Position numbers and translations under genes: made by a program | Notes under the pieces: model-generated | Databases searched by the model: none | Told to the model about the DNA's origin: nothing | Seen by the model: the letters and a program-made list of their open reading frames with translations, nothing else | In this document: positions 11,636-24,056 of the stretch, piece after piece | Layout of the letters: each line of letters opens with the position of its first letter | Numbering within the stretch: position 1 is the stretch's first letter | Assembly: GCA_024529925.1 (NCBI GenBank) | Contig: JAFEUB010001104.1 | Location: 5,001-69,000 of the forward strand | Direction of reading: 5' to 3' | Source of the DNA: Ophthalmolycus amberensis | Taxonomy: Eukaryota; Chordata; Actinopteri; Perciformes; Zoarcidae | DNA: 64,000 bases

Positions 11636-13432
11636 TACAGCCTCTGCTCGTCGCCTAAAGTCGGGCTTCGCTCAACGCAGTGAAAAGCATCTGTGGCACA
11701 AAGTAACAAACTGCTGCGCATCACGGCGTTGTTTGACTCGGATATATTTAGGCCACATAACGGACGGCACAAAGGTCTCTGACGTTGAACCAGCTGCTGC
11801 AAAATGTGCATTAAAGGTCCGTCTCCTCTGAGATGTGAAAGCACACACAGTCAGACAGAAACGTCCGTTTGTATTTTCCTTGCATGAGCGACTCCATGAA
11901 TTTCATGAGGGCAGAACAAGTCGTGCAAATGAATTGTAATCACTGAAGGAAGACGATGAAAAGAGGTGTTTAATTCACCTTGCTCCACCTTCCTGTCCGA
12001 CGGTGATCCAGTCAAGAACTAAACTGTCACGTTTCCATTAATGAGCTTTTACATAGACAACGTTCTCGAGTCTATTTGTCACATTTGTTACATTGTGTTA
12101 CAGCAGAGACGCAGGTTTCGTCACGAGAACCTGAAGTGTGGTTTCATGCTTTTATTATAATACGCCTTTGATCTCACTAAATCACCAAAATGTGACACCA
12201 AACCAAGACGGTGTTTAGTCGCAACATTGTTCTTCGATGACGACTTCAACGTAAAATATCCTGAAATAAGCGTTACATTTTAAACAGACTGAATCAGAGA
12301 GCTAAACGTTCTATTTTATGGGCGTAGTTTGATGGCATTAAGTCAACTCTACTCGTCATTTAGCTGTATTTGTCTTCCCTACGTAACAATTAGTCCCATT
12401 AAGAAACAGCTGGCTTCACACCAGCCGTGTTCCACAAACGCAGTGAGCAGTGAGCGGACACATTATGTGGAGGGTTGGCGAGTCTGAGATGAGAATGATT
12501 GATTGATCAATAGCTACATTTCGGGGGGGGGGGTCTCCAACATCATAAGACCCCCTCTGCTGTCCCGCATAAGTTCAGAAGGAAAAATATTTGAATTTGC
12601 AATTATTATTCATATTCATTTTGCACGTACAGAGTCTGCAGAGGCCCAAACAAGATGGAAGTCAACAAAACATAAGTCAACGTAATCAACAGAATGAATC
12701 GATAATGACTCTCAATAAGAGTTGCAGCTCTAACCACAAACAGGGTGATATTAAAAACACTATTAAGTTAGTTATGAGAAACATCCAGATGTTTAAAATG
12801 TGATTCAGCTCCCTCTGAACCAGCCAGCAGCAGCTTCAGAAGCTGCACATTAAATACTTTAAGTGCAGCTGACCCTTACCTCTACTTCCAGCATGTTACG
12901 CATTAAAAGAGCCTCTTCGTTTAGTCTTCAGAGCTTCATTAGCTCCTCTCCTGGACTCTGATGTAAGAAGTCTTTTCAGAGGATTATCAGCGCTCTCTAT
13001 TGCTGGTGAACCTGTTCATCCTCTGCTGAGTGTTAGAAAGCACAGACTGGCTGGTCAGAGACAGATTTCCCACCAGCTAACACACAGGGTGTTGATTGAT
13101 GAGGCAGCTGTAACGTGCCCCCCCCCAACAAACATCTGCCACGCCCCCGAAACTCTGAGATTTCACGGGCATTACTGCTGCGGACCGAGACATTCCTTTC
13201 CAGTGAGACTGATAACTGTGAGAGCTTCTGAATCGGTCAACAGATGCACCGAGCTAGCGGGACTCCGTGTCCATCGTCACAGATGGATTATGAGATAGCG
13301 AGGCCCTGGACACACATGCAAGACACTCTTACAGTAGCAAGACACACAGGCCTGACAGTTGTTCAGCCTCTTTTTGTTGTTGTTGTTTTGTGAGTCTTAG
13401 TAGTCATTATGCATCTTTTTGTGATTCTCTTT

Positions 13433-15990
13433 GGTCATTCAGTGTGTCTTTGTAGTCATTCAGTGTCTCTTTGTAGTCATTCAGTGTCTTTGTAGTCATG
13501 CAGTGTCTCTTTGTAGTCATTCAGTGTTACTTTGTAGTCATTCAGTGTCTCTTTGTAGTCATTCAGTGTGTCTTTGTAGTCATTCAGTGTTACTTTGTAG
13601 TCTTTCAGTGTCTCTTTGTAGTCATTCAGTGTCTCTTTGTAGTCATTCAGTGTTACTTTGTAGTCATTCAGTGTCTCTTTGTAGTCTTTCAGTGTCTCTT
13701 TGTAGTCATGCAGTGTCTATTTGTAGTCATTCAGTGTCTCTTTGTAGTCATTCAGTGTCTTTGTAGTCATGCAGTGTCTCTTTGTAGTCATTCAGTGTTA
13801 CGTTGTAGTCATTCAGTGTTTCTTTGTAGTCATTCAGTGTGTCTTTGTAGTCATTCAGTGTTACTTTGTAGTCATTCAGTGTGTCTTTGTAGTCATTCAG
13901 TGTTACTTTGTAGTCTTTCAGTGTCTCTTTGTAGTCATTCAGTGTCTCTTTGTAGTCATTCAGTGTTACTTTGTAGTCATTCAGTGTCTCTTTGTAGTCT
14001 TTCAGTGTCTCTTTGTAGTCATGCAGTGTCTATTTGTAGTCATTCAGTGTCTCTTTGTAGTCTTTCAGTGTCTCTTTGTAGTCATTCAGTGTCTCTTTGT
14101 AGTCTTTCAGTGTCTCTTTGTAGTCATGCAGTGTGTCTTTGTAGTCATTCAGTGTCTTTGTAGTCATGCAGTGTCTCTTTGTAGTCATGCAGTGTCTCTT
14201 TGTAGTCATTCAGTGTCTCTTTGTAGTCATGCAGTGTGTCTTTGTAGTCATTCAGTGTCTTTGTAGTCATGCAGTGTGTCTTTGTAGTCATTCAGTGTCT
14301 CTTTGTAGTCATGCAGTGTGTCTTTGTAGTCATTCAGTGTTACTTTGCAGTCATTCAGTGTTACTTTGTAGTCATTCAGTGTCTCTTTGTGGTCATGCAG
14401 TGTCTATTTGTAGTCATTCAGTGTGTTTTTGTAGTCATTCAGTGTTACTTTGTAGTCATTCAGTGCTACTTTGTAGTCATTCAGTGTCTCTTTGTAGTCA
14501 TTCAGTGTCTCTTTGTAGTCATTCAGTGTCTCTTTGTAGTCTTTCAGTGTCTCTTTGTAGTCATTCAGTGTCTCTTTGTAGTCATTCAGTGTCTTTGTAG
14601 TCATGCAGTGTTACTTTGTAGTCATTCAGTGTCTCTTTGTAGTCATTCAGTGTTACTTTGTAGTCATTCAGTGTCTACTTTGTAGTCATTCAGTGTCTCT
14701 TTGTAGTCATTCAGTGTCTCTTTGTAGTCATTCAGTGTTACTTTGTAGTCATGCAGTGTTACTTTGTAGTCATTCAGTGTCTACTTTGTAGTCATTCAGT
14801 GTCTCTTTGTAGTCATTCAGTGTGTACTTTGTAGTCATTCAGTGTCTCTTTGTAGTCATTCAGTGTCTCTTTGTAGTCATGCAGTGTCTATTTGTAGTCA
14901 TTCAGTGTTACTTTGTAGTCATTCAGTGTCTACTTTGTAGTCATTCAGTGTCTCTTTGTAGTCATGCAGTGTGTCTTTGTAGTCATTCAGTGTCTATTTG
15001 TAGTCATTCAGTGTCTCTTTGTAGTCTTTCAGTGTCTCTTTGTAGTCTTTCAGTGTCTCTTTGTAGTCTTTCAGTGTCTCTTTGTAGTCATTCAGTGTCT
15101 CTTTGTAGTCATTCAGTGTTACTTTGTAGTCATTCAGTGTCTCTTTGTAGTCATGCAGTGTCTATTTGTAGTCATTCAGTGTCTCTTTGTAGTCTTTCAG
15201 TGTCTCTTTGTAGTCATTCAGTGTCTCTTTGAAGTCATTCAGTGTCTTTGTAGTCATGCAGTGTCTCTTTGTAGTCATTCAGTGTTACGTTGTAGTCATT
15301 CAGTGTCTCTTTGTAGTCATTCAGTGTGTCTTTGTAGTCATTCAGTGTTACTTTGTAGTCATTCAGTGTCTCTTTGTAGTCTTTCAGTGTCTCTTTGTAG
15401 TCATTCAGTGTGTCTTTGTAGTTATTCAGTGTTACTTTGTAGTCATTCAGTGTCTCTTTGTAGTCTTTCAGTGTCTCTTTGTAGTCATTCAGTGTCTCTT
15501 TGTAGTCATTCAGTGTGTCTTTGTAGTCATTCAGTGTCTCTTTGTAGTCATGCAGTGTGTCTTTGTAGTCATTCAGTGTTACTTTGCAGTCATTCAGTGT
15601 TACTTTGTAGTCATTCAGTGTTACTTTGTAGTCATTCAGTGTCTCTTTGTAGTCATGCAGTGTCTATTTGTAGTCATTCAGTGTGTTTTTGTAGTCATTC
15701 AGTGTTACTTTGTAGTCATTCAGTGCTACTTTGTAGTCATTCAGTGTCTCTTTGTAGTCATGCAGTGTGTCTTTGTAGTCATTCAGTGTCTATTTGTAGT
15801 CATTCAGTGTCTCTTTGTAGTCTTTCAGTGTCTCTTTGTAGTCATGCAGTGTCTCTTTGTAGTCTTTCAGTGTCTCTTTGTAGTCATGCAGTGTCTCTTT
15901 GTAGTCTTTCAGTGTCTCTTTGTAGTCGTGCAGTGTCTCTTTGTAGTCATTCAGTGTCTCTTTGTAGTCGTTTTGTCTCTTTGTAGTTAT
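13433..15990 (+). repeat. 21-bp minisatellite, about 120 copies
   Basis: Unit contains CTTTGTAGTCATTCAGTG plus TCT or TTA. Variants: ATTCAG/ATGCAG/TTTCAG, TCTCTTT/TTACTTT/GTCTTT, an 18-bp short unit and a rare 22-bp unit (TGTCTACTTT). Both flanks fade into degenerate copies (13370-13432 and 15991-16060, with TTTTGTCTCTTTGTAG), showing the ancestral unit. The open frames across it (repeating CLFVVIQ or SLCSHSV) are artefacts of the 21-bp period. Confidence 0.95.
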
Positions 15991-18859
15991 TTTGTCTCTT
16001 CTTGTCATTTTGCAGTCATTTTGTGTTCCTTTGTGATCATTTTGCATCTCTTCCTGGTTGGTACTCGTCTCTTTGACTGACATTTTCCAGATGAAGGCCA
16101 GAGGGGCCCCTGATACTTTGGGCCCCTGAGCACTGTGCGCAGTAGGTTTTAGTTCAGTAATCAAACCATAGTCATGTCGTATGACTCATCATTTACAATG
16201 CATCTATTCCTGACAGAGCACACGTCTCTACAACGACAGCCTGAGGGAGGAGAGGCATACATGACACCTTCACTTCATCCACAGTGCTGATCTGCTTCCC
16301 ACAGAGCAGCCAGAGGTTAATTGTGTTGCTCAAGGGCACTTGTTTCCAAGTGAGAGGAAGCCAACCTCTTGTTCACTTCCCCGCTGAACTCCGGTTTGAT
16401 CTGAGGTTTCATAGACTTTGTGCGATGATTGGAGTCTAGGTTTGATCTTGACGTCTCCAGACGTGTGTGTCGCCTCCTGACTTGTACTCTATTATAAAGT
16501 AAACACCCTTCAGCAGGAGTAGAGGAAGGAATCACACCTTTCACTGAAGTAAAGTAGCAATACTTCTGTGTACTGATATTGTAATTATAGCATTCACATA
16601 AACCATTGTTTATTATTTTAGGAGTCTAAAATACGTCCACAGCAGAGCATTACTTTGGTCTGTTTCTCCAAACTCATTCAACCACACTTCAAAACATCCG
16701 AACTATCCCTTTACCGCAAACATATGAAGTTATTTTCCTCCACCGCTCCTGCGAGCCACACAGTCATCGAAGTCTGCAGTTTAATACGCCATTCACTCCC
16801 GTTTCATCTCTACATCACTTCAGATATTATTATACGGCGAGATAATCGTCTTTCACGTATAAATCTAGAGGGAACTTCTCATCCCGTTATTGCTTTCCAC
16901 CAGCTTTTAATAATGTGCCGTCTGCTGAGCAAACCTTGCAGTCTTGGCAGATGGCAGTGAAGTGTCAATAAGTGATTCTGGCCACGTGCCTCGGCGCCGC
17001 GCCAGTCGGGGAAACGCTGCAGCGGTCGGACTCCTTAAGCCTTTTAGCGGTTGTGAGAAACACTCCGGCTATTCTCCGAGTCAGATTGGGGAATAGCGAT
17101 TTTCCACCGAGCTTCATATCAACAGCAAGACAGCACCGGGGAAACAAAAGCATCCGTGTGAATGGGTTAGAGCTGAGCTAGCTCGCTGGGACACGTATGG
17201 ACGTCTGGGGACGCCTCTCTGTACAGAAGACGCTCCGTCTCGTTGTGAACGCCAGACTATAGAGGCACAGAGGAGCCTCCCTGAGGTGACAAATCCTTTA
17301 CAGCTTGTTTTCTGGTGGATGTTTGCAGACGACTCTGTTCGTTATCTTCCATCTTGTTAAAGACTGAAAAATCTAATTGGTAAAATGTCTATTTTTGTAC
17401 AGTGCTGTTTGGAAAGTCACTGAAAATCTATGACACCATGAAGCAAAAAGAGACAAAACGCTGTCGTTTGATAATTCTCAAGCTTCTGAGGCTATTATTG
17501 GGATACTTGGTTGATACCAAAAATATGTAGCATGATTGTATGATCCTTCAAACATACATCTGCCGTGACTCCTACCTTGGTGTTTTCCAGTGGGCATGAA
17601 TCGTTGGTACCAACTGAGGATGTCTGGACTTAAAGGATAAGGCCGGAGATGTTCTGGGTTGTTTTTCTTGTCACAAAAAGACCAAAACCAGAACGTAGTC
17701 CGTTTCTTGTCTGTGACACTGGTCCCTACTCAAGACGTACGTCTTTAAAAATGCATCCCAGAATATATAATTGCTGACAAGAAGTCAGCAAGAGAGAATA
17801 ACTGTCCTTCTCTTCCTGAATAAACAACACGTAGTGACGGTGACACCGTGGTGGGCGGACCTCAGACCCTCTGGGGAGGTCTGCTTACCCGGAATGACAT
17901 TTTGTACAATTTCAAATGAAATGCACCAATCTAGAGCATTATGACAACAAAGGTAAGAGGAAAGATCTATGTTTTTCTCTTGTAAACAATTGATTTTATC
18001 ATGAACACATTGGTTGTATGGATTTGAATGGTCCCACCCACAAAGCGTGGTAAACAAGAGATGGTCCGTGTTTTAAGACGGGTCGGGAGGATTGTCGACA
18101 TCGGCGCAGACACACCGAGGACAGTCTGAACCGGTCGACAGTCGTGCCGGGAGGGTCAAAATATTCTCGGTTCATTCTGAAGAAGCCACGGCGGTCCAAC
18201 CGAGACTGTGGCGGCTGCTTAGTTGGTGGGAAACACTGAGAGGCAGCTTAAAAAACAAGAGGAAGGAAGCAATCTGGCCGACCCACCTTGTATAAACACG
18301 TCAGTAACACACCCAGAAGATGACAACAGGTTCTCTCACTGCACCACTGAAGACGGTTTAAACAACTCTGTCCCAAAACCTTTGAACGGTAATAACATAT
18401 GCACAGCAGCCGCAGCGGCATCGTCATTTACATTATTCCAACACATAAAGCAGGCCGATTGGTAATATATATGCTAATGAGGTATTTATGTGTGGTATTA
18501 TAGAACGTTCTGGAGGCGAAACAATGATCCTTCTTTTAAATGAACTATTTCCTCCGAGGTTCTGCTCTAACAAGCAGAAGAAAAATTAGCTTCTCGATAA
18601 TTAAGGCAGAAACGAAGGCGGTTGATGAGAAACCGGAATACTGGATCAGTAGGATCCCTTTCCCTCCACACGAGGACGGATGGAGAAGACAACGGGCCGG
18701 GAGACGAGAGCACAAGAGACGCCAAGCGGGAGCCGTCAATATTTGTATACGTGAAGCTGGGATGCATTGAAAAGGAGAGAATTATGCAGCGCTCGGCTCC
18801 ATTGTGCTCCCGACAGCAGGCTGCTGTTTGAATCCATGTTCACCAGACACTGCTCTGTG

Positions 18860-18935
18860 CCATGCATGAACATGTGTGTGCATGTATGTGTGTGCATGTG
18901 TGTGTGCATGTGTGTGTGCATGTCCATGTGTGTGG
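18860..18935. repeat. TGTGCATG-type degenerate microsatellite
   Basis: ATGTGTGTGCATGTGTG repeated with small changes. Confidence 0.85.
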
Positions 18936-19069
18936 CTGCATCAATTATAACATGTCTTGCTAATGTATGATGTGTTTCCTGCAGTGGGAGTATCTCCCGT
19001 GTTTGTGTGTGTGCGCTTAGTGAGCTGGCAAACCACTGAAACATCAAAGGGGACCAGTGGGGGACTATT

Positions 19070-19084
19070 AAACACACACACCCT

Positions 19085-19115
<31 letters not shown>

Positions 19116-19127
19116 ACACACACACAG
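19070..19127. repeat. (CA)n microsatellite with TCA breaks
   Basis: Two CA runs interrupted by CTCACAC. Confidence 0.95.
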
Positions 19128-19900
19128 CGGGGGCACTGCTGCAGGGGTTTGTGTTGCATCGGAGGAGACGAGACACCCCCGACTCCCCCGGAGGAGAGGG
19201 GAGCGATAACCAATCCAATCAGCTGCCGACCGGCAACAAATAGGGAGAGACAACGATGTGTTCATGTGTTCGTCATGAGCTAAGAAAGACGAGGGAAATG
19301 TACCGAGTGAGAAGAAGAACACACGGCACGCAGACTGGAGAGATTATGAGAACGATGGCATGACAGGGGGAAGGTTTACATATATCCAGAATACACATTA
19401 CAGTCAAATAAATACTACGAGTACTGTTCAGCGATCGTCTCTGCCTCAACCTGCCACGCCGAGAGGAGAGGTGGGATTCATAGTTACTCGTGTGTGGAGT
19501 CACAGTCCTCTGTAGCTCCACGTCAGGCTGCAGTCTGAGCCCGCCCACTCTTTAGCCGTCCAATCAAAATGTGAAGAATTTGATTGGAATCCTTTTTGCA
19601 ACTGTAAACCGCTGACATATTCAGTTTCAGTGTGAAATGAGTACAGACGCTAAAGACGCTCGAACCAACAATTTATTTTGGTTCTGTAGCTGTAGTTTTT
19701 ATCAAACAGGAGTTCATGTGTTGGAACTATTTTCAGCCAGGGGATGAATACACAATTTGCTTTTGAATCACTTTTGAAAACTATTCCGATAGAGAAGCTT
19801 ATAAAAGGATTTTGTGCTTTTATGTGTTTATTTGAAATGTATTAGTGTTATCAGACGTTTTTATTAGGGTAGTTCTTTCTTGAAGCACTTTTATAAATGA

Positions 19901-19903
<3 letters not shown>

Positions 19904-19948
<45 letters not shown>
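19904..19948. repeat. (GT)n microsatellite
   Basis: About 22 GT units. Confidence 0.97.
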
Positions 19949-19951
<3 letters not shown>

Positions 19952-21539
19952 AGGAACAACAGTGAGGCTCACTGATGTGTTTTTCTGATGTTCTCTTTGA
20001 AACATTTATATTTTATTCAATTCTAAAGCAGCCGCTTTTCCATTGTTCCATTTCAGAAGTATTGATGTTGGCTGGATCAGCGATAGGTCTGCAGAGAGCC
20101 TTTCAGAGCATCACTTCGTGCTGTAAGTGCGGTGCGCTGCAGTAAGTGCTTCGGTTAGCGTGTGCGTAGCAGCACGACCTCCCAGCAGCTACATCGCAGT
20201 GAGAGGTCAGAAGGCTCCGTTCAATCAGCATAATGTATTCAGGTGAGTCTCAGGTGGCGCTAATCATGCATTACAGCCTTTAGTTGCTCTCAACAGTCTG
20301 GCATTAGTTTGTCACGATGAGAAGGAAACACTGACGTTTGAATTCACACACGTTTGGTTTCACCTTACGAACCAGTTAAAATCTTTACTTTAGAATCCCC
20401 AAATCACTAAAACTGATATTTTCTAATTTACCTCTCAGGCCATCTCCCAGATGGCTTTCATAGTTCTAGCTTTAGTTTGAGATTTCTACCTCAATGAAGG
20501 TGAATTTAGAAATCTGTGGTTCTATTCGCATATTTAAATGTGTTGCATTAACAAAGCTGTGGAGAAACGGCAAAACATTTTTTTGCATTTGTTTAAAAAG
20601 AGATGAAGCACTTTTTCTTTGCAGAATAAATTGTGACATTTGACTCACATGACTGATCAGCTGTTTCTGCTGTCAGTGTCTTCTTGGATATTCTCTTAAC
20701 GCGTGAACGCTCGTCTTCGCCTCCGGACAGAATCAAACATGTCCGACACCAGCTGACATGAAAACGAAATTCAAACTTGCAAAATTGAAAGAAATTCCTG
20801 AAGACCTCCATGTTTCCATCGTAGACGGTTGGATGGTCGAGGCTTCTTGTTTTGTTTCCGGGTCACAGCCTCTACTTCTTCTTCTACTTACTGTTTACTG
20901 GCAGATTACAGCCATGAAAAGCCTTTAGCGCCACCTTCAGCCCAAACTAAACCGTAGCAGAGTTTATTCGCTCTAGACGAGTTTAATGGAAACGTGCCGA
21001 ATTTCAAAAGTTTGCATTAAATCGCTTGACAATCACATAGAAACATGTGTAGTTACGCCGGATAATCCTCAAAATAACCCTTTCTGAGGGACTATTTCTT
21101 CGGTAGAGAAGCTGGGCGTATTGATCCAAACCTGAGTGGCTGATTCTGGTGGCACGTTACGACTCAATTATCTTGATAAGATATTTTTAGAATCAAAAAC
21201 GGTTTATTGGCAAGAATGTTTGCACACACAAGGAATGTGGCTCTGTGACTACTGTGGGACAATAAACACAGTGCATTTATAAAAGACATCATTACGGAAT
21301 AAAATTATGAAAATTGACAGTAAAACATGATAAACAAAGAATCTAATTGAGAGTGAGTTAAAACAAGTCTGATATTAAAGAGTCACGTGTTTATTTCAGT
21401 GACGAGTGGAGCAGGGATGTGTAAATGTATGATGTCCCTTTAGAGCTCTAGACTTTGATCACATGGAAGAATCTTTGACTGCGGTGTGTTTGTTGTTCTA
21501 ATAAACTGGTCCACAGTTTACATTCTCACCGTTAATAAG

Positions 21540-22250
21540 CTTCCTTTCAATGACTCAGCACATGTTTTTTCCAGGATTGTTGAGGCCGAGTTCATAAGTT
21601 CACAGTCCTGGTGTGAACTCACTCTATAATTTATCTCTGCATTAATATTTCCACGTGATGGGAGTCGAGTTCCCCTGTTTTGGGAACTCAAAGCCAGTTT
21701 GAAGTGCTTCAGCTGCAGCTACAGATTATTAAGAGAGAGCATGAAGCCGGCAGCGACTGACGACCGCTAATGGCTCCATTTCCAGATCTGCTTGTGCATT
21801 TCACATTTCACACTATTTACATCCCAAGCTTGCCAGTGCTTGGTAAAAGAAATGACTCCAACTGAAAATGAGGTTTCATTTTGATGGTGTGGGCACATTT
21901 TCAGAGGCAACGGAGAGGTTCAGAAATCCTGGAGGCAAACCGTGTGTTTGTAACAGCGTGGGCTTAAATTTGGCTCAGGCGATAACTAATCCCATCTCTC
22001 ATATTTCCTGTCACTAGGTAAACTCTTTAATACAGTACAGATTACACTTCCACAGCCGTCTCCAGCTCTACATTTGGGACCGTTCAGAAGCTCTCCGCCT
22101 CCTGATAATCAAGTAAAAGCCCAGGTGTAAACTGACCCGAGGCCTGGAAGCAGGTAAACCTGCAAGTGAGGCAAATTAAGTGCAATTTCACACCTACAGT
22201 GTGCCGGGCTTGAATAGTAATAAAGGAAAAAGAGGCGCATGCTGCACAGC
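21540..22250. promoter_or_regulatory. Candidate conserved non-coding region, 0.7 kb
   Basis: Long stretch free of repeats, with ATAATTTATCTCTGCATTAA, GACCGCTAATGGCTCCATTT, CAGATTATTAAGAG and CAAATTAAGTGCAATT. It stands out among decayed repeats. Function is inferred only from composition. Confidence 0.2.
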
Positions 22251-22344
22251 GAGCACATGCAGCATTTAAGGGCACGAATCGATGATGTCAGATGATCTTT
22301 TATGTTGTAATATCAATCTATCTGGTTTTAACTCAAAACCACAA

Positions 22345-22597
22345 ATGCTAAACTCACGGTGGCGCTAGAGGAAACGTCAGATCATTACCAAAGTCATTAG
22401 GATTCATCCTCTGGGGACCTTGAATGTCTAGACAAAATTTCATGACAATCAATCGAGTAGATTTTGAGATATTTTACAGGAGGAGGGAGAACTTTGACCT
22501 GCTGGTGGCGCTAAAGGATATGTCAGATAAGTACCGAAGTCATTAGGCTTCCTCCAATGGGGACCACGAATATATCTGCTTCGTGGAAATCCATTCG
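22345..22597 (-). repeat. Old dispersed repeat with internal duplication
   Basis: Contains GGTGGCGCTAGAGGAAACGT and GGTGGCGCTAAAGGATATGT about 150 bp apart, each followed by GTCATTAGG and a TCCTC..GGGGACC box. It resembles a fish repeat carrying the phrase AATTTCATGACAATCAATC (22437-22455). It directly abuts element copy C. Confidence 0.5.
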
Positions 22598-22599
22598 GT

Positions 22600-22972
22600 T
22601 GGCAGTCGCCATCTTGTTTTTTTGCAATCAGAAGTGACACGAGAGGGCGGAGCTAAGTACAAACACGGACAACTTCCAGACTGGACAACGGCGTGGTAGC
22701 GACCTGTCAATCACTGTGTAGCCCCGTCCGAAAGCATCCCCTGCTTTATGGTCTGTTTGACTCTAAATGGACCATCACTTACTAAATGAACATCATGCTG
22801 TATTGAAGAAGACTTGAAACTAGAGATTGAGACCATAAACTCATGTTTACAATGTTTACTGAGGGAATAAATCAAGAGAGAAGTAGAGTCATTTTCTCAT
22901 AGACTTCGATACAACCAGAGGAGTCGCCCCCTGATGGACACTAGAGAGAATGCACATTTAAAGCACAAACAC
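22600..22972 (-). repeat. Interspersed element, copy C (inverted)
   Basis: Reverse complement of the family: CGCCATCTTG box at 22606-22615, CACTGTGTAGCCCCG, then CATCCCCTGCTTTATGGTCT and AGAGGAGTCGCCCCCTG. It supplies the only minus-orientation full copy. Confidence 0.75.
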
Positions 22973-23427
22973 CGAATCTTTTAATCCAGCCTACAATGCT
23001 CTGAACAGCAGTCAAAGAGCACAACACCGAACCTATTTGAATCAATGTTACCTTCACCTCAGACAGACAATCAGCAGAAATCAGAACTCAACCAACTGTT
23101 TTTCCGGCTAAACTGGACCACACATCGTACTTCACACAGAAGGATTCAGTCTATCCTTCAATTCAAAACACAGCACTTATGAGCCACCAATCAATCTCCA
23201 TTTGAAGTAAAGAATTCAGTTTACTTGCTGAGACAGAAATTTCCCAGCAAGAGAGAGTTAAACACAAAAGTGTGCGCCGACATGTGACCGACACTGAATG
23301 CAACGGAGAAAAAAGGCAAGGCAAGCAGGCATGCAAAGACACAATGAGACGTTATCCTATTAAGAGACAAATCCACACAGAGGGACAGATTTACGCTGAA
23401 ACACAAACACACAGTATTGGCACTGAC

Positions 23428-23454
23428 CTTGAAGCTCCAGTAGTTTGGTTGTTG
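23428..23454 (-). CDS. srcin1: srcin1 27-nt in-frame microexon (QQPNYWSFK)
   Basis: A 27-nt exon, too short for ORF callers, read on the minus strand as QQPNYWSFK. It is preceded by a long pyrimidine-rich tract (about 23455-23530, minus strand) ending CCCCCCTTAG and followed by donor AAG|GTCAGTG. Human SRCIN1 has QPNYWSFK at exactly this point, between ...RMREQ and TRSS..., while the paralogue KIAA1217 passes straight from ...RLRDQ to TRSP. The microexon starts and ends in phase 0 and lies between a phase-0 donor (33187) and a phase-0 acceptor (9503), so it can be included or skipped without changing frame. That is the typical design of a neural microexon; regulated inclusion is inferred. No TGC motif, the usual SRRM4 cue, stands out close to the acceptor. 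Confidence 0.9.
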
Positions 23455-23789
23455 CTAAGGGGGGAGAAAAACAAAGAGCGAAGGAGACAGAAAAGGGACA
23501 GAGAGGGTGACAGAGGAGGGAAAAGGGAGCCAGTGTGAGACGTTTTCTCATGTGTTAAGCTGCAGAACACCAACACTACAAAACATCACCGGCTGGGTAG
23601 GAACCAGAGAAAATGCTTCGTCACTCAGCTCCAATGTGGAGACACCACAAAGAGTGACTAAAGAAGGTTAAAATGGTTCATGATTTCTATGCAGAGCGTG
23701 CGGTACGGCACAAAATGTCCACAAATCGCAGTGAAGCAAACAAACCAATAAATTGCCTTTTTATTATTATTATTTTTTTCATACATTAG

Positions 23790-23960
23790 GGTTGGTGAGA
23801 AAATGATGGGCTAATTATTGTGATGATAGCCAGATTAACTTGCGTTGTCCTTCACTGCCATCATAATAGGACTTTAATTGCTTGTAATTGCTTCTCAGCA
23901 ATTAATCAAATGTTTACAGTGACTTCACACACGCTAATGATGGAGCTCCTGAATTCCACC
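23790..23960. promoter_or_regulatory. Candidate regulatory block 0.3-0.5 kb upstream of the microexon
   Basis: Dense TAAT/ATTA words (GGGCTAATTATTGTGATGAT, TTTAATTGCTTGTAATTGC, CAGCAATTAATCAAATG, CGCTAATGATGG) in unique sequence between the LINE and the microexon. It could be an enhancer or an intronic splicing region. Confidence 0.22.
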
Positions 23961-24056
23961 CCTCGCTCTCTCCCGAGGTGCAGAGTTGTCTGGCGTGGAC
24001 CCAGGAGCTGGATTAAAGCGATGCACACACTGGATTAAGGAGCTGCCATTTACACT

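Larger units (their letters stand above)
9504..23427 (-). other. srcin1 intron between microexon and TRTPRV exon, 13.9 kb
   Basis: Contains the 21-bp minisatellite (13433-15990), an element copy at 11163-11635, (GT)n at 10221-10244, paired CA tracts at 19070-19127, (GT)n at 19904-19948, an old repeat at 22345-22597 and an inverted element copy at 22600-22972. Bases 17200-18830 and 20000-21540 show nothing recognisable. A unique, TAAT-containing block lies at 21540-22250. No further exon was found. Confidence 0.8.

Noticed and set aside
13433..15990. CRISPR-like array
   Set aside because: Repeats are contiguous with no unique spacers; this is a eukaryotic minisatellite.
13431..16080. Cysteine/valine-rich frames across the 21-bp array
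   Set aside because: A unit of 21 bp without stops gives open frames automatically. Units with 18 or 22 bp shift between frames, which a real protein gene would not tolerate.
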